DNA of 64,000 bases from Bacteroidota bacterium (GTDB lineage Bacteria; Bacteroidota; Bacteroidia; Bacteroidales; Paludibacteraceae): the NCBI GenBank assembly GCA_021779195.1, contig JAJYBB010000015.1:1-64000 (forward strand), in the 5' to 3' direction. Below, in pieces: positions 1 through 9,880 of this stretch. The notes under the pieces are model-generated. The model saw only the letters and a program-made list of their open reading frames with translations, did not search any database and was not told where the DNA came from. The position numbers were made by a program, and so were the translations under genes. How positions within the stretch are numbered: position 1 is the stretch's first letter; the number at the start of each line of letters is the position of its first letter.

Positions 1-473
1 CGATCTCTCGTGCAGCTGCGTATTACTGGAAAAACCTTTTCGCATTTATCGACGATTTCCGCCGCGGACGGGATGGTGTGCCACCGAACAACTTGTTGAA
101 CTACGGTTACGCCATATTACGGGCCATTGTGGCCCGCTCGCTGGTAGCAAGCGGATTACTTCCTACCTTGGGCATCCATCACCACAACCGTTATAATGCT
201 TATTGTCTGGCCGATGACATTATGGAGCCTTACCGCCCCTTTGTGGATAAATTGGTTGTAGAAATAGTAGATTGTGAACTGGAAAGCGGACGGAATCCGG
301 ATAAAATTGAGTTGAATCAGGCAATAAAGGCAAGATTACTGAACATACCGGTGCTTGATGTTGTGATTAACGGACAGCGAAGTCCCTTGATGATAGCCGT
401 AGGACAAACCACAGCCTCGTTGGCAAAGTGCTATCAGGGCGAAATAAGAAAAGTAGTTTATCCTTCGTTTTAG
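1..473 (+). CDS. cas1: CRISPR-associated endonuclease Cas1, 3' part (5' end outside window)
   Basis: This is the C-terminal part (about 156 residues) of Cas1, the integrase subunit that joins new spacers to the array with Cas2. The reading frame is open from the first complete codon at position 3 and matches the type II Cas1 C-terminal half: AAAYYWKNLF, then FRRGRDG, PPNNLLNYGYAILRA, GIHHHNRYNAYCLADD and EPYRPFVD. The histidine and aspartate-rich stretch around HHHNRYN..LADD carries metal-ligand residues of the family. An internal ATG or GTG near position 76 is not the real start, because conserved Cas1 sequence continues upstream to the window edge. The gene ends 4 bases before cas2, so the two are certainly cotranscribed. 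Cas9 would be expected further upstream, outside this window. Confidence 0.95.
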   Translation, partial: ISRAAAYYWKNLFAFIDDFRRGRDGVPPNNLLNYGYAILRAIVARSLVASGLLPTLGIHHHNRYNAYCLADDIMEPYRPFVDKLVVEIVDCELESGRNPDKIELNQAIKARLLNIPVLDVVINGQRSPLMIAVGQTTASLAKCYQGEIRKVVYPSF

Positions 474-477
474 TTAA

Positions 478-810
<333 letters not shown>

Positions 811-872
811 AACGATGATTCAAACTTTTCCAAAGTCAAAAGAAACGTTGGAAAAATTGAGCGGACAGAAAC

Positions 873-896
873 AAAAATCCCACCTTGCGAGTGGGA
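873..896 (-). terminator. Rho-independent terminator facing out of the array (minus strand)
   Basis: A 6-bp stem TCCCAC/GTGGGA with a 7-base loop lies between cas2 and the first repeat. On the minus strand it is followed directly by TTTTTG. It would stop transcription leaving the array toward cas2, and so supports minus-strand crRNA transcription. On the plus strand the tail is CTTCGTTT, a poorer terminator for cas2. Confidence 0.55.
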
Positions 897-976
897 CTTC
901 GTTTGAATAAACAACTGAATTTTAAATTCTATTTGTCGGGATAATTTATTGACTGACTACATTTTACACCGATCGT

Positions 977-3900
977 GTTGTTTATCAAGTCAAAGATACA
1001 ATTTTTTGAAAGCAAATCACAACAAGTATATTTTGATCGAATACAATTAATTGTTGTTTATCAAGTCAAAGATACAATTTTTTGAAAGCAAATCACAACG
1101 CTGGTTGAAAATTTACCTGATGTGGAGATGTTGTTTATCAAGTCAAAGATACAATTTTTTGAAAGCAAATCACAACATAGAATCGCGTATCACATTAGAG
1201 ATCGTGTTGTTTATCAAGTCAAAGATACAATTTTTTGAAAGCAAATCACAACGAGCATGGTTTACATATAAAGCATCAAAGGTTGTTTATCAAGTCAAAG
1301 ATACAATTTTTTGAAAGCAAATCACAACTAGAAAGAATAAAAGGAAGTTTGATAATCAGTTGTTTATCAAGTCAAAGATACAATTTTTTGAAAGCAAATC
1401 ACAACTCCACAGATACGAGTTTCTTTTTCCTGAAAGTTGTTTATCAAGTCAAAGATACAATTTTTTGAAAGCAAATCACAACATTTCATCTCCCTTTAAT
1501 ACGAATTTAAAAGTTGTTTATCAAGTCAAAGATACAATTTTTTGAAAGCAAATCACAACTTGGCTTTATGTTCGGCTGCAAAATGGGCAGTTGTTTATCA
1601 AGTCAAAGATACAATTTTTTGAAAGCAAATCACAACTTGTGCTTCAAGTTCTTTAATTTGGTTTTGGTTGTTTATCAAGTCAAAGATACAATTTTTTGAA
1701 AGCAAATCACAACTGACCAGTGGGAAAATCAATTGGGCGTTGTGTTGTTTATCAAGTCAAAGATACAATTTTTTGAAAGCAAATCACAACAATGAGATCA
1801 ATAGCCCCCGTATGCTTCCAGTTGTTTATCAAGTCAAAGATACAATTTTTTGAAAGCAAATCACAACCAAGTCGTGAAACTATTGTGCAATTTCAAAGTT
1901 GTTTATCAAGTCAAAGATACAATTTTTTGAAAGCAAATCACAACTGAATGTACCTGAAACGCAACCGGTAGAATGTTGTTTATCAAGTCAAAGATACAAT
2001 TTTTTGAAAGCAAATCACAACCATAAGTACGGTGTTACTTCTAACATTTGGGTTGTTTATCAAGTCAAAGATACAATTTTTTGAAAGCAAATCACAACAA
2101 AGTTGCGCAATTAGTTGTAAACTATAGGTTGTTTATCAAGTCAAAGATACAATTTTTTGAAAGCAAATCACAACGCTACTTGCTGCATACCCAAAGTAAT
2201 AGCCGTTGTTTATCAAGTCAAAGATACAATTTTTTGAAAGCAAATCACAACCCCCTACACCCCCTTAATATCCATATCTTGTTGTTTATCAAGTCAAAGA
2301 TACAATTTTTTGAAAGCAAATCACAACGTCCGGGCCAATCGTAAGGCATTCTTATAAGTTGTTTATCAAGTCAAAGATACAATTTTTTGAAAGCAAATCA
2401 CAACAAATACATTATAATTGTCGGAATCTTTTAGTTGTTTATCAAGTCAAAGATACAATTTTTTGAAAGCAAATCACAACAACCAAGGCGGTTACTTTTT
2501 TTGCAATTTGTTGTTTATCAAGTCAAAGATACAATTTTTTGAAAGCAAATCACAACATATGTGAATTGATTTTCTTTATCAATCCTGTTGTTTATCAAGT
2601 CAAAGATACAATTTTTTGAAAGCAAATCACAACACATCTCCAGAGATGGTGAACATGCTAAAGTTGTTTATCAAGTCAAAGATACAATTTTTTGAAAGCA
2701 AATCACAACTGCCCATTTGATCTGATTTTAAAATTAAATGTTGTTTATCAAGTCAAAGATACAATTTTTTGAAAGCAAATCACAACGGACGTATTGATGA
2801 GGTGAATCGTGCAATGGTTGTTTATCAAGTCAAAGATACAATTTTTTGAAAGCAAATCACAACTCATTCAAAATGTTGAGCATATCAGGGATTGTTGTTT
2901 ATCAAGTCAAAGATACAATTTTTTGAAAGCAAATCACAACCGTGGGATGACTCGGCAACGACTCTCACTGTTGTTTATCAAGTCAAAGATACAATTTTTT
3001 GAAAGCAAATCACAACATATACTCGCTTACCTGGGCGGGCACGCGGGTTGTTTATCAAGTCAAAGATACAATTTTTTGAAAGCAAATCACAACTTACCGG
3101 CAAGGGTTGGGCATATCTTGTCTGTTGTTTATCAAGTCAAAGATACAATTTTTTGAAAGCAAATCACAACGAGAAACCAGGCACGGAGAAACTGATTATC
3201 GTTGTTTATCAAGTCAAAGATACAATTTTTTGAAAGCAAATCACAACTTTTTCAAATAGTGCCATCCGTTGGTTATTGTTGTTTATCAAGTCAAAGATAC
3301 AATTTTTTGAAAGCAAATCACAACTCACCACCACCGGCATATTGCGGGGTATCTGTTGTTTATCAAGTCAAAGATACAATTTTTTGAAAGCAAATCACAA
3401 CATATTTCCCCATTCTATTTTCGGTATCTCGGTTGTTTATCAAGTCAAAGATACAATTTTTTGAAAGCAAATCACAACCTGAGCTTTCACCTGGTGAAGC
3501 TTTACTAGTTGTTTATCAAGTCAAAGATACAATTTTTTGAAAGCAAATCACAACAGATCGTGTAAAGGTTGTCTCCAATATTAAGTTGTTTATCAAGTCA
3601 AAGATACAATTTTTTGAAAGCAAATCACAACATTTTGCGAACAGGCAAAAGAAACGCTAATGTTGTTTATCAAGTCAAAGATACAATTTTTTGAAAGCAA
3701 ATCACAACACGATAATGGTCTTGCCGTTTATTTCACAGTTGTTTATCAAGTCAAAGATACAATTTTTTGAAAGCAAATCACAACGTATCTGTCATTCCGG
3801 AAGGTAATAACATGTTGTTTATCAAGTCAAAGATACAATTTTTTGAAAGCAAATCACAACTAGGACTATATGATTCTGCTTGAAGACTACGTTGTTTATC

Positions 3901-4935
3901 AAGTCAAAGATACAATTTTTTGAAAGCAAATCACAACAGGCAGGATCATTGAATTTTTTTCTGTATGTTGTTTATCAAGTCAAAGATACAATTTTTTGAA
4001 AGCAAATCACAACGACAACATGAGCGTTAATCCAGAACAAAAGTTGTTTATCAAGTCAAAGATACAATTTTTTGAAAGCAAATCACAACAATACCGGCGG
4101 AGGATATTCTTTCTACAAAGTTGTTTATCAAGTCAAAGATACAATTTTTTGAAAGCAAATCACAACTCACGACATGCCGAAAGCAAGGTTGGAATGTTGT
4201 TTATCAAGTCAAAGATACAATTTTTTGAAAGCAAATCACAACTTTGGGCAAGATGTTCCGCGCTTGTTATCAGTTGTTTATCAAGTCAAAGATACAATTT
4301 TTTGAAAGCAAATCACAACCAGATCGGTGTTGCATTGTAAAATCTCGCTGTTGTTTATCAAGTCAAAGATACAATTTTTTGAAAGCAAATCACAACACAT
4401 ATTGAAATTAAAATTATTGCCGTATCGTTGTTTATCAAGTCAAAGATACAATTTTTTGAAAGCAAATCACAACTTATCAAGTGCGGGGCGAAGTCCTGCC
4501 CGGGTTGTTTATCAAGTCAAAGATACAATTTTTTGAAAGCAAATCACAACAGGATATGCCGTATTGATAAAATAAAAAAAGTTGTTTATCAAGTCAAAGA
4601 TACAATTTTTTGAAAGCAAATCACAACCAAAACAGCATGGTTGAACCATCGGCAGAAGTTGTTTATCAAGTCAAAGATACAATTTTTTGAAAGCAAATCA
4701 CAACATTAATCGTAACTCATAACCGGGTCGAATAGTTGTTTATCAAGTCAAAGATACAATTTTTTGAAAGCAAATCACAACTCCAATAGCCTGATTAATT
4801 GAAGTCTTATCGTTGTTTATCAAGTCAAAGATACAATTTTTTGAAAGCAAATCACAACTACTTTTACACACTAATATAAAACATTGGTGTTGTTTATCAA
4901 GTCAAAGATACAATTTTTTGAAAGCTATTCACAAT
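977..4935 (-). CRISPR. Type II-C CRISPR array: 52 repeats of 47 bp, 51 spacers of 29-30 bp
   Basis: Repeat starts run from 977, 1053, 1130 and 1206 to 4735, 4812 and 4889. Of the 51 spacers, 36 are 30 nt and 15 are 29 nt. All repeats read identically except the last (4889-4935), which differs at repeat positions 38, 40 and 47. In minus-strand orientation the repeat begins GTTGTGATTTGC and ends GATAAACAAC, the class found in Bacteroidota type II-C systems. The leader or adaptation end should be on the cas2 side (811-976), since the degenerate repeat is at the far end. The minus strand is chosen as the transcribed strand for three reasons: each repeat carries a minus-strand promoter, a terminator lies at the cas2 end, and the terminal repeat looks like a plus-strand anti-repeat. 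No two spacers appeared identical by eye. Confidence 0.97.
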
Positions 4936-5016
4936 AAACACTATAAATCAGCATGTTATGCTACATTAAGAAACGGTTTAGAACCACTTTGTGCAAAAGA
5001 GCTTTTATTTTTGTTG
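4889..5016 (+). ncRNA. Candidate tracrRNA beginning in the terminal CRISPR repeat
   Basis: The last repeat unit reads as an anti-repeat on the plus strand. Paired with the crRNA tag GUUGUGAUUUGCUUUC it gives a 7-bp lower stem whose first pair is a G-U wobble. Two U-U mismatches follow at crRNA positions 8 and 10, and then a long upper stem. This is the lower stem, bulge, upper stem layout of Cas9 guide duplexes. The sequence continues CACAATAA, as in other type II tracrRNAs, then a hairpin AGCAT-GTT-ATGCT (4950-4962), a second hairpin GGTT-TAG-AACC (4975-4985), and an AAAA-GAGC-TTTT element running into a T-rich tract (to about 5013). A possible start signal is TACTTTTA at 4859-4866, with only a poorly spaced TTG upstream. 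Exact ends are uncertain. The alternative is an ordinary decayed terminal repeat, with the real tracrRNA near cas9. Confidence 0.65.
4903..4934 (-). promoter_or_regulatory. Repeat-embedded crRNA promoter (example in terminal repeat)
   Basis: Read on the minus strand the repeat holds TTG, 21 bp, then TATCTTTG, a full match to the Bacteroidota consensus TTG-N17-23-TAnnTTTG. The start site would fall 6-9 nt before the next spacer. The same element is present in all 52 repeats. The terminal repeat keeps both promoter boxes although other bases have changed. Repeat-borne promoters are established for Neisseria type II-C arrays; here the role is inferred from sequence only. Confidence 0.6.
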
Positions 5017-5110
5017 TTGTAGCGTGTTTCTTTGCTGACATTTTCCGTTGATTTCAATTTAAAGAAACAAAAAACCGTTTCTCAACAGTTTCTTGTGAGA
5101 GCAAAAATAC

Positions 5111-5138
5111 AAAAAATCCCGCACGAAAGTGCGGGATT
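5111..5138 (-). terminator. Strong Rho-independent terminator of nrdJ
   Basis: A 10-bp perfect stem AATCCCGCAC/GTGCGGGATT closes on a GAAA tetraloop. On the minus strand it is followed by TTTTTTG and further T runs. It lies 170 bp past the nrdJ stop codon and separates nrdJ transcription from the CRISPR locus. Confidence 0.85.
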
Positions 5139-5309
5139 AAATTGGTCGGTAAATTATATCAGGATTATTTTAACTATCAATTTAAATCAATCTGAATTAA
5201 GCAATAGAAAAAACTATCTTAACTTACTGTTGAAATTGTCCTAATAAAGGAGAGTACTATAGAATGCTATTAACCTGAGCCATTGTATATTTGTTCAACA
5301 AATTCAGCA

Positions 5310-7865
5310 TCATCCGCATTTCGAATATCCGCAATTGCTGCAAGTTAAACATCCTTCCTGATAAATCAATGTTTTCTGACCACATTCGGGGCAAATCTGA
5401 CCATTGATTTGTGTTCCATCGGGAATGTATTTTTTCAGTGCACGCTCTACTCCCACTTTCCATGTATTAATTGATTCATTATCCAATTGCAATCCTGAAA
5501 CTAATTTAATTACCTGATCAATAGGCATTCCGTAGCGCAAAACTCCTGAAATTAACTTGGCATAATTCCAGAATTCTTTATCAAATTTGTAATTCAAACC
5601 TTCAACTGTTGTTTTGTAGCCACGTTTATTTACAAATTGAAAGTCATAGCGTTTGTTGCCGTTATCGTCGACTGTTTTAATGATTTTTCCATCATTTACT
5701 GTTTTTGGTAATGCAATTCCTTCTTCGTCATCAGCCAAACCGGTAAAAATTTCGTACGGACGATTATCATATAAACCGACAAAAGCAATCCATTTATCTT
5801 TGGCATTTTGGAATCGAACGACATCGCAATTCAATTCTTTGGGGCGTTTCAATTGACTTTCATCGACGCTGAAGCAATTCTCAGTTTTTGGAGTTTCCTT
5901 TTTTTCTTCTTTTTTATTATCTACCGAAAGCAAAACGCCCGACCGTGAACCATCGCGATAAACAGTTACTCCTTTACAGCCCGAACGCCACGCTTCCTCA
6001 TACAAATTACCAACTAATTCTTCCGTGGCGTCGGCAGGTAAATTAATGGTAACGCTAATGGAATGATCGACCCATTTTTGAATCCGACCTTGCATTTGTA
6101 CCTTTTTCAACCAGTCGACATCATTTGCAGTAGCTTTATAATAAGGCGATTTTGCAACAAGATCAGCCACTTCTTCTTTGCTATAATGCTTGGTTGTCGA
6201 AAACCCATTGGCAATCATCCAGGTAACAAATTTATGATGAAACACGATATATTCCTCCCAGGAATCACCATTTTCGTCAACAAAGTCGATACGAACATTT
6301 TTGTCATTCGGATTTACTTTTCTGCGACGGGTATATACGGGCATAAATATTGGTTCAATGCCCGAAGTGGTTTGAGTCATGATGCTGGTAGTTCCGGTAG
6401 GCGCAATCGTAAGACAGGCGATATTTCGTCTTCCGAATTTTACCATATCTGCATATAGTTCTGGATCGGCATCACGAAGACGGTTAATATAAGGATTATT
6501 TTCTTCGCGTTTAGCATCATAGATATCAAAAGCACCCCGCTCTTTAGCCATATTTACGGATGATCGATAGGCTGCCAGTGCAACTGTTTTATGAACTTTT
6601 TCCGAAAAATCAACCGCTTCATCTGATCCATAACGCAATCCTAAAGCAGCAAGCATATCACCTTCGGCGGTGGTACCCACACCCGTACGACGTCCTTGCA
6701 CTGTTTTCGTCTTAATTTTGTTCCAAAGTTGAAATTCGGTGTTTTTTATCGCATCATCTTCGGGATCTGCATTCACTTTCGCAATGATCTGGTCAATTTT
6801 TTCCATTTCCAGATCGATAATATCATCCATAATACGTTGAGCAAAGCCTACGTGTGTTTTGAATAATTCAAAATCAAATTCAGCCTGAGGTGTAAACGGA
6901 TTTTTAACGTAAGAGTATAAATTAATTGCCAATAACCGGCAACTGTCATATGGGCAAAGCGGAATCTCGCCACATGGATTTGTTGAAACGGTACGATACC
7001 CCAAATCAGCATAACAATCGGGTACCGATTCACGAATAATTGTATCCCAAAACAGAATTCCAGGCTCGGCAGATTGCCATGCATTATGAACGATTTTTTT
7101 CCAAAGTTCGCTTGCATTGATTTCTTTTTTGAACCATGGATTGCTCGAAAGAACAGGATATTGTTGCACAAACGATTTTTTATCAATGGCTGCTTTCATG
7201 AAATCATCATGAATTTTTACGGAAATATTGGCACCCGTAACTTTCCCCGATTCGATTTTTGCATCGATAAACGATTCTGAATCAGGATGCTTAATTGAAA
7301 CCGAAAGCATCAATGCGCCACGACGTCCATCCTGAGCAACCTCGCGCGTAGAGTTTGAATACCGTTCCATGAAAGGAACCAATCCGGTTGAAGTTAAAGC
7401 AGAATTTTTTACCGGCGAGCCTTTGGGGCGGATATGTGATAAATCATGTCCTACCCCACCCCTTCGCTTCATTAATTGAACCTGCTCTTCGTCAATTTTG
7501 ATAATGGCTCCATACGAATCGGAATCGCCGTCGAACCCGATTACAAAGCAATTAGAAAGTGATGCAACCTGATATACGTTACCGATACCGGTCATGGGAC
7601 TACCTTGCGGGATGATGTACTTGAAATCACGAAACAATTCGAAAAGTTCATCTTCCGAAATTGAGTTTGCATATTTTTTTTCAACACGGGCAATTTCGCG
7701 AGCCAATCTTCGGTGCATATCGTCGGGTGTAAGTTCATAAACATTTCCAAACGAATCTTTTAATGCATACTTATTTGCCCAAACACGTGTGGCTAAGTCA
7801 TCTCCTTTAAAATATTTAAAGGTGGCTTTCTGAATTTCATCGGGAGTAAAGTTCTTTGTTTTCAC
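5310..7865 (-). CDS. nrdJ: Adenosylcobalamin-dependent (class II) ribonucleotide reductase
   Basis: An 851-residue class II reductase that converts ribonucleotides to deoxyribonucleotides using a B12-generated thiyl radical, without oxygen or a second subunit. The active-site motif NPCGE is at residues 296-300. Early barrel motifs are present, such as SLSNCFV near residue 103 and MKRRGGVGHDLSHIRP near residues 132-147. The C-terminus ends in a four-cysteine zinc-ribbon-like tail, CPECGQK...CLTCSNCGYSKCG, which includes the redox cysteines. Translation appears to begin at a GTG codon (7863-7865), since no in-frame ATG fits better and MKTKNFT is a plausible N-terminus. The gene is single, flanked by a strong terminator downstream and a 305-bp AT-rich spacer upstream. 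No cobalamin riboswitch is visible. Confidence 0.95.
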   Translation of the reverse strand: MKTKNFTPDEIQKATFKYFKGDDLATRVWANKYALKDSFGNVYELTPDDMHRRLAREIARVEKKYANSISEDELFELFRDFKYIIPQGSPMTGIGNVYQVASLSNCFVIGFDGDSDSYGAIIKIDEEQVQLMKRRGGVGHDLSHIRPKGSPVKNSALTSTGLVPFMERYSNSTREVAQDGRRGALMLSVSIKHPDSESFIDAKIESGKVTGANISVKIHDDFMKAAIDKKSFVQQYPVLSSNPWFKKEINASELWKKIVHNAWQSAEPGILFWDTIIRESVPDCYADLGYRTVSTNPCGEIPLCPYDSCRLLAINLYSYVKNPFTPQAEFDFELFKTHVGFAQRIMDDIIDLEMEKIDQIIAKVNADPEDDAIKNTEFQLWNKIKTKTVQGRRTGVGTTAEGDMLAALGLRYGSDEAVDFSEKVHKTVALAAYRSSVNMAKERGAFDIYDAKREENNPYINRLRDADPELYADMVKFGRRNIACLTIAPTGTTSIMTQTTSGIEPIFMPVYTRRRKVNPNDKNVRIDFVDENGDSWEEYIVFHHKFVTWMIANGFSTTKHYSKEEVADLVAKSPYYKATANDVDWLKKVQMQGRIQKWVDHSISVTINLPADATEELVGNLYEEAWRSGCKGVTVYRDGSRSGVLLSVDNKKEEKKETPKTENCFSVDESQLKRPKELNCDVVRFQNAKDKWIAFVGLYDNRPYEIFTGLADDEEGIALPKTVNDGKIIKTVDDNGNKRYDFQFVNKRGYKTTVEGLNYKFDKEFWNYAKLISGVLRYGMPIDQVIKLVSGLQLDNESINTWKVGVERALKKYIPDGTQINGQICPECGQKTLIYQEGCLTCSNCGYSKCG

Positions 7866-8170
7866 GATAATTTATTTCTTAATTATATTTGAATAAGTTA
7901 TTTAATTGATTAAATTGTGTTTCAAATTTGAGACTACAATGTTAGACAATTATTTTCTGAAATACAATATTGAACATGAATATTTTTGAAAATATTTTTC
8001 ATGTTTTCCAAAATAAATTATATTACTATGAAAATCAGAATATTAAAAAATAATGAACATAGAAATGTTATCCAAAAAAAAATTCATTTTGAATTGAGAA
8101 AGGAAAATACAGAAAATAAACTTGTTGATAAAAATGAAGAAAGATAAAAAGAATCTATATTTAAAAAAAA
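7866..8170. other. AT-rich intergenic region between nrdJ and recF
   Basis: This 305-bp stretch separates the 5' end of nrdJ from the 3' end of recF. It holds one clear dyad, AACATGAA (7973-7980) and TTCATGTT (7998-8005), with an AT-rich inner palindrome. The dyad lies about 110-140 bp upstream of the nrdJ start and could be a recF transcript end or an nrdJ operator. No good TAnnTTTG box and no gene are seen. Confidence 0.4.
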
Positions 8171-9265
8171 TCAGGAATGCAATATTTTTCCATCTTCCAA
8201 TATGAAAATTATAGATTCTTTTCCGGATTGTTCTAGAATCCTGTCCAAATGTTCGCGGTTGGTATCAGTAATAAAAATTTGTCCAAAGGTATCGGACGAA
8301 ACTAATTCAACAATTTTCTTTACCCGTTCGGCATCTAATTTATCAAAAATATCATCGAGTAAAAGCAATGGTTTTTTAGTATGAATTCGATTTAAAAAAT
8401 TGAATTGAGCTAATTTCAATGATACAAGATAGGTTTTGTTTTGACCTTGCGAGCCAACTCGCTTGATCGGATAATTGCCCAGCATCATTTCTAATTCATC
8501 TTTGTGTATTCCCTGCGTGGAATATCCCAGCAAGCAGTCGCGTTGACGTGTTTCGATCATGCGTTGTTTTATATCCGATTCCTCGTGTTGCGATTTATAA
8601 GTCAGACTTACAGACTCGTTATCACCTGAAATATAACTGTAAAATTCCTGAAAAATAGGTATAAACTCATCAATAAAACTTTTTCGTTGAGTGTAAATAT
8701 AGTTTCCAAAGGTAGTCATTTGATCTTCCCAAATTTCAAGCAACGATTCGTCGGCTTGTATTTCTGATTTCAACAAAGCATTGCGTTGCTTCAGGGCGTT
8801 ATTATATTGAAGCAATTGGTGGAGGTAACTTTTGTTAAACTGCGAAATAACCCCATCGATAAATTTGCGTCTTTCCTCGCTACCTTCCGAAATTAAGGAG
8901 CTGTCATCGGGCGAAACCAATACCAACGGGAGCAATCCGATATGATCGGAAAGTCGTTCATATTCTTTTTTGTTGCGTTTAAATTGTTTTTTTTGACGGG
9001 GCTTCATTCCACAATAAATTTCCTCATCAATGTCGTCGATGGAATACCGCCCCTGCAACAAACAATAATCTGCATCATGACGTATATTCTGAGAATCTAC
9101 TGAATTTGAATGACTTTTGCAAAACGAAAGAAAATAAATTGCATCCAATACATTGGTTTTACCCATTCCGTTTTTACCAATAAAACAATTGATTTTTGCT
9201 GAAAAAACAAGTTCTGCTTCTTCAATATTCTTGTAATTAAGTATGGATAAAGAGTTGAGCCGCAT
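8171..9265 (-). CDS. recF: DNA replication and repair protein RecF
   Basis: RecF is an SMC-like ATPase that loads RecA at single-strand gaps together with RecOR. Visible motifs are the Walker A loop GKNGMGKTNVLDA near the N-terminus, the ABC-type signature VGSQGQNKTYLVSLKLAQF, and the Walker B segment PLLLLDDIFDKLD. The start MRLNSLSILNYKN at 9265 gives 364 residues, the usual length. A longer reading frame back to 9304 would begin upstream of a consensus promoter whose -7 box lies at 9291-9298, so it is rejected. The family often neighbours a DUF721 gene. Here that gene is about 50 kb away at 58485. Confidence 0.95.
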   Translation of the reverse strand: MRLNSLSILNYKNIEEAELVFSAKINCFIGKNGMGKTNVLDAIYFLSFCKSHSNSVDSQNIRHDADYCLLQGRYSIDDIDEEIYCGMKPRQKKQFKRNKKEYERLSDHIGLLPLVLVSPDDSSLISEGSEERRKFIDGVISQFNKSYLHQLLQYNNALKQRNALLKSEIQADESLLEIWEDQMTTFGNYIYTQRKSFIDEFIPIFQEFYSYISGDNESVSLTYKSQHEESDIKQRMIETRQRDCLLGYSTQGIHKDELEMMLGNYPIKRVGSQGQNKTYLVSLKLAQFNFLNRIHTKKPLLLLDDIFDKLDAERVKKIVELVSSDTFGQIFITDTNREHLDRILEQSGKESIIFILEDGKILHS

Positions 9266-9880
9266 TATGGAGTTATTGGGATGAGCTTTGCAAATATACG
9301 TCATAATTCGGTTACATGCAACGAATAAAAAGTTTCAATTCGTTAAACAAATTGCCGCATTCTAAATTATTCGGAATTTTCGAACTTATTTGCCCTGTAA
9401 ATTGTAACTTTGTAAGTGTAAAATGGATAAATATTTGCGTTTTATCATCTGTATTTTAGAAATAAACAGATCTGATACAACGAGCTATGAGTCTCCTATT
9501 GAATAATACCATATGATTATACACTTCTTTCAATGTATCAATTTCATAGTTACACAACCTCAAAATAGTTGATTTCTGTGATGTAAATATTACAATAGTT
9601 CGTTATTAAAACATATGTTGAACGTTAAGTCGCAAAGTTGCTAAGTCGCCAAGAAAAACTGTTGAGTTTTACTTTTTGCGTCCTTAGCAAATTTTTATTG
9701 ATGACCGATCAGATAGCTATTTAAACGCGGTGTCTTTGCGTTAAGATTATATTTAATAATTGGTTTTTGTATTGATCGTGGATGTTTCAAATTTATTTAT
9801 TTGATTATCAATAGATAAAGCTATTATTTAATGAACGATTGTGTTTCACTTATCAGCTTGTAATTTTTCACTACCTAAAC
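9266..9880. other. 615-bp intergenic region with a rearranged dyad repeat
   Basis: Besides the recF promoter this stretch contains an imperfect inverted element at about 9621-9747. The left part is AACGTTAAGTCGCAAAG followed by TGCTAAGTCGCCAAG, and the right part is CTTTGCGTTAAG. The wording resembles the CAC-AAG-type intercistronic repeats at 38431, 39845 and 42419. A perfect plus-strand -7 box TAACTTTG occurs at 9405-9412 but lacks a well-spaced TTG and serves no obvious gene. No protein gene is supported. Confidence 0.4.
9291..9321 (-). promoter_or_regulatory. recF promoter
   Basis: Minus-strand TTG (9321-9319), 20 bp, TATATTTG (9298-9291) fits the Bacteroidota consensus exactly. It would start transcription near 9284, about 20 nt before the recF ATG at 9265. 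Confidence 0.7.

Noticed and set aside
1051-5022. Many short open frames of 60-115 codons inside the CRISPR array
   Set aside because: They are produced by the 47-bp repeat being free of stops in plus frames. Their proteins are the repeat translated over and over, joined by spacers.
7866-8170. Cobalamin riboswitch expected upstream of the B12-dependent nrdJ
   Set aside because: The region is AT-rich with only one AT palindrome. None of the conserved B12-box elements could be seen.
9266-9304. RecF extended N-terminus starting at 9304
   Set aside because: The extra 13 codons lie over the promoter's -7 box and are not conserved in the family.
9423-9506. 27-codon frame MDKYLRFIICILEIN after a perfect -7 box
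   Set aside because: It is short and has no recognisable similarity or ribosome site. The promoter lacks a spaced TTG.
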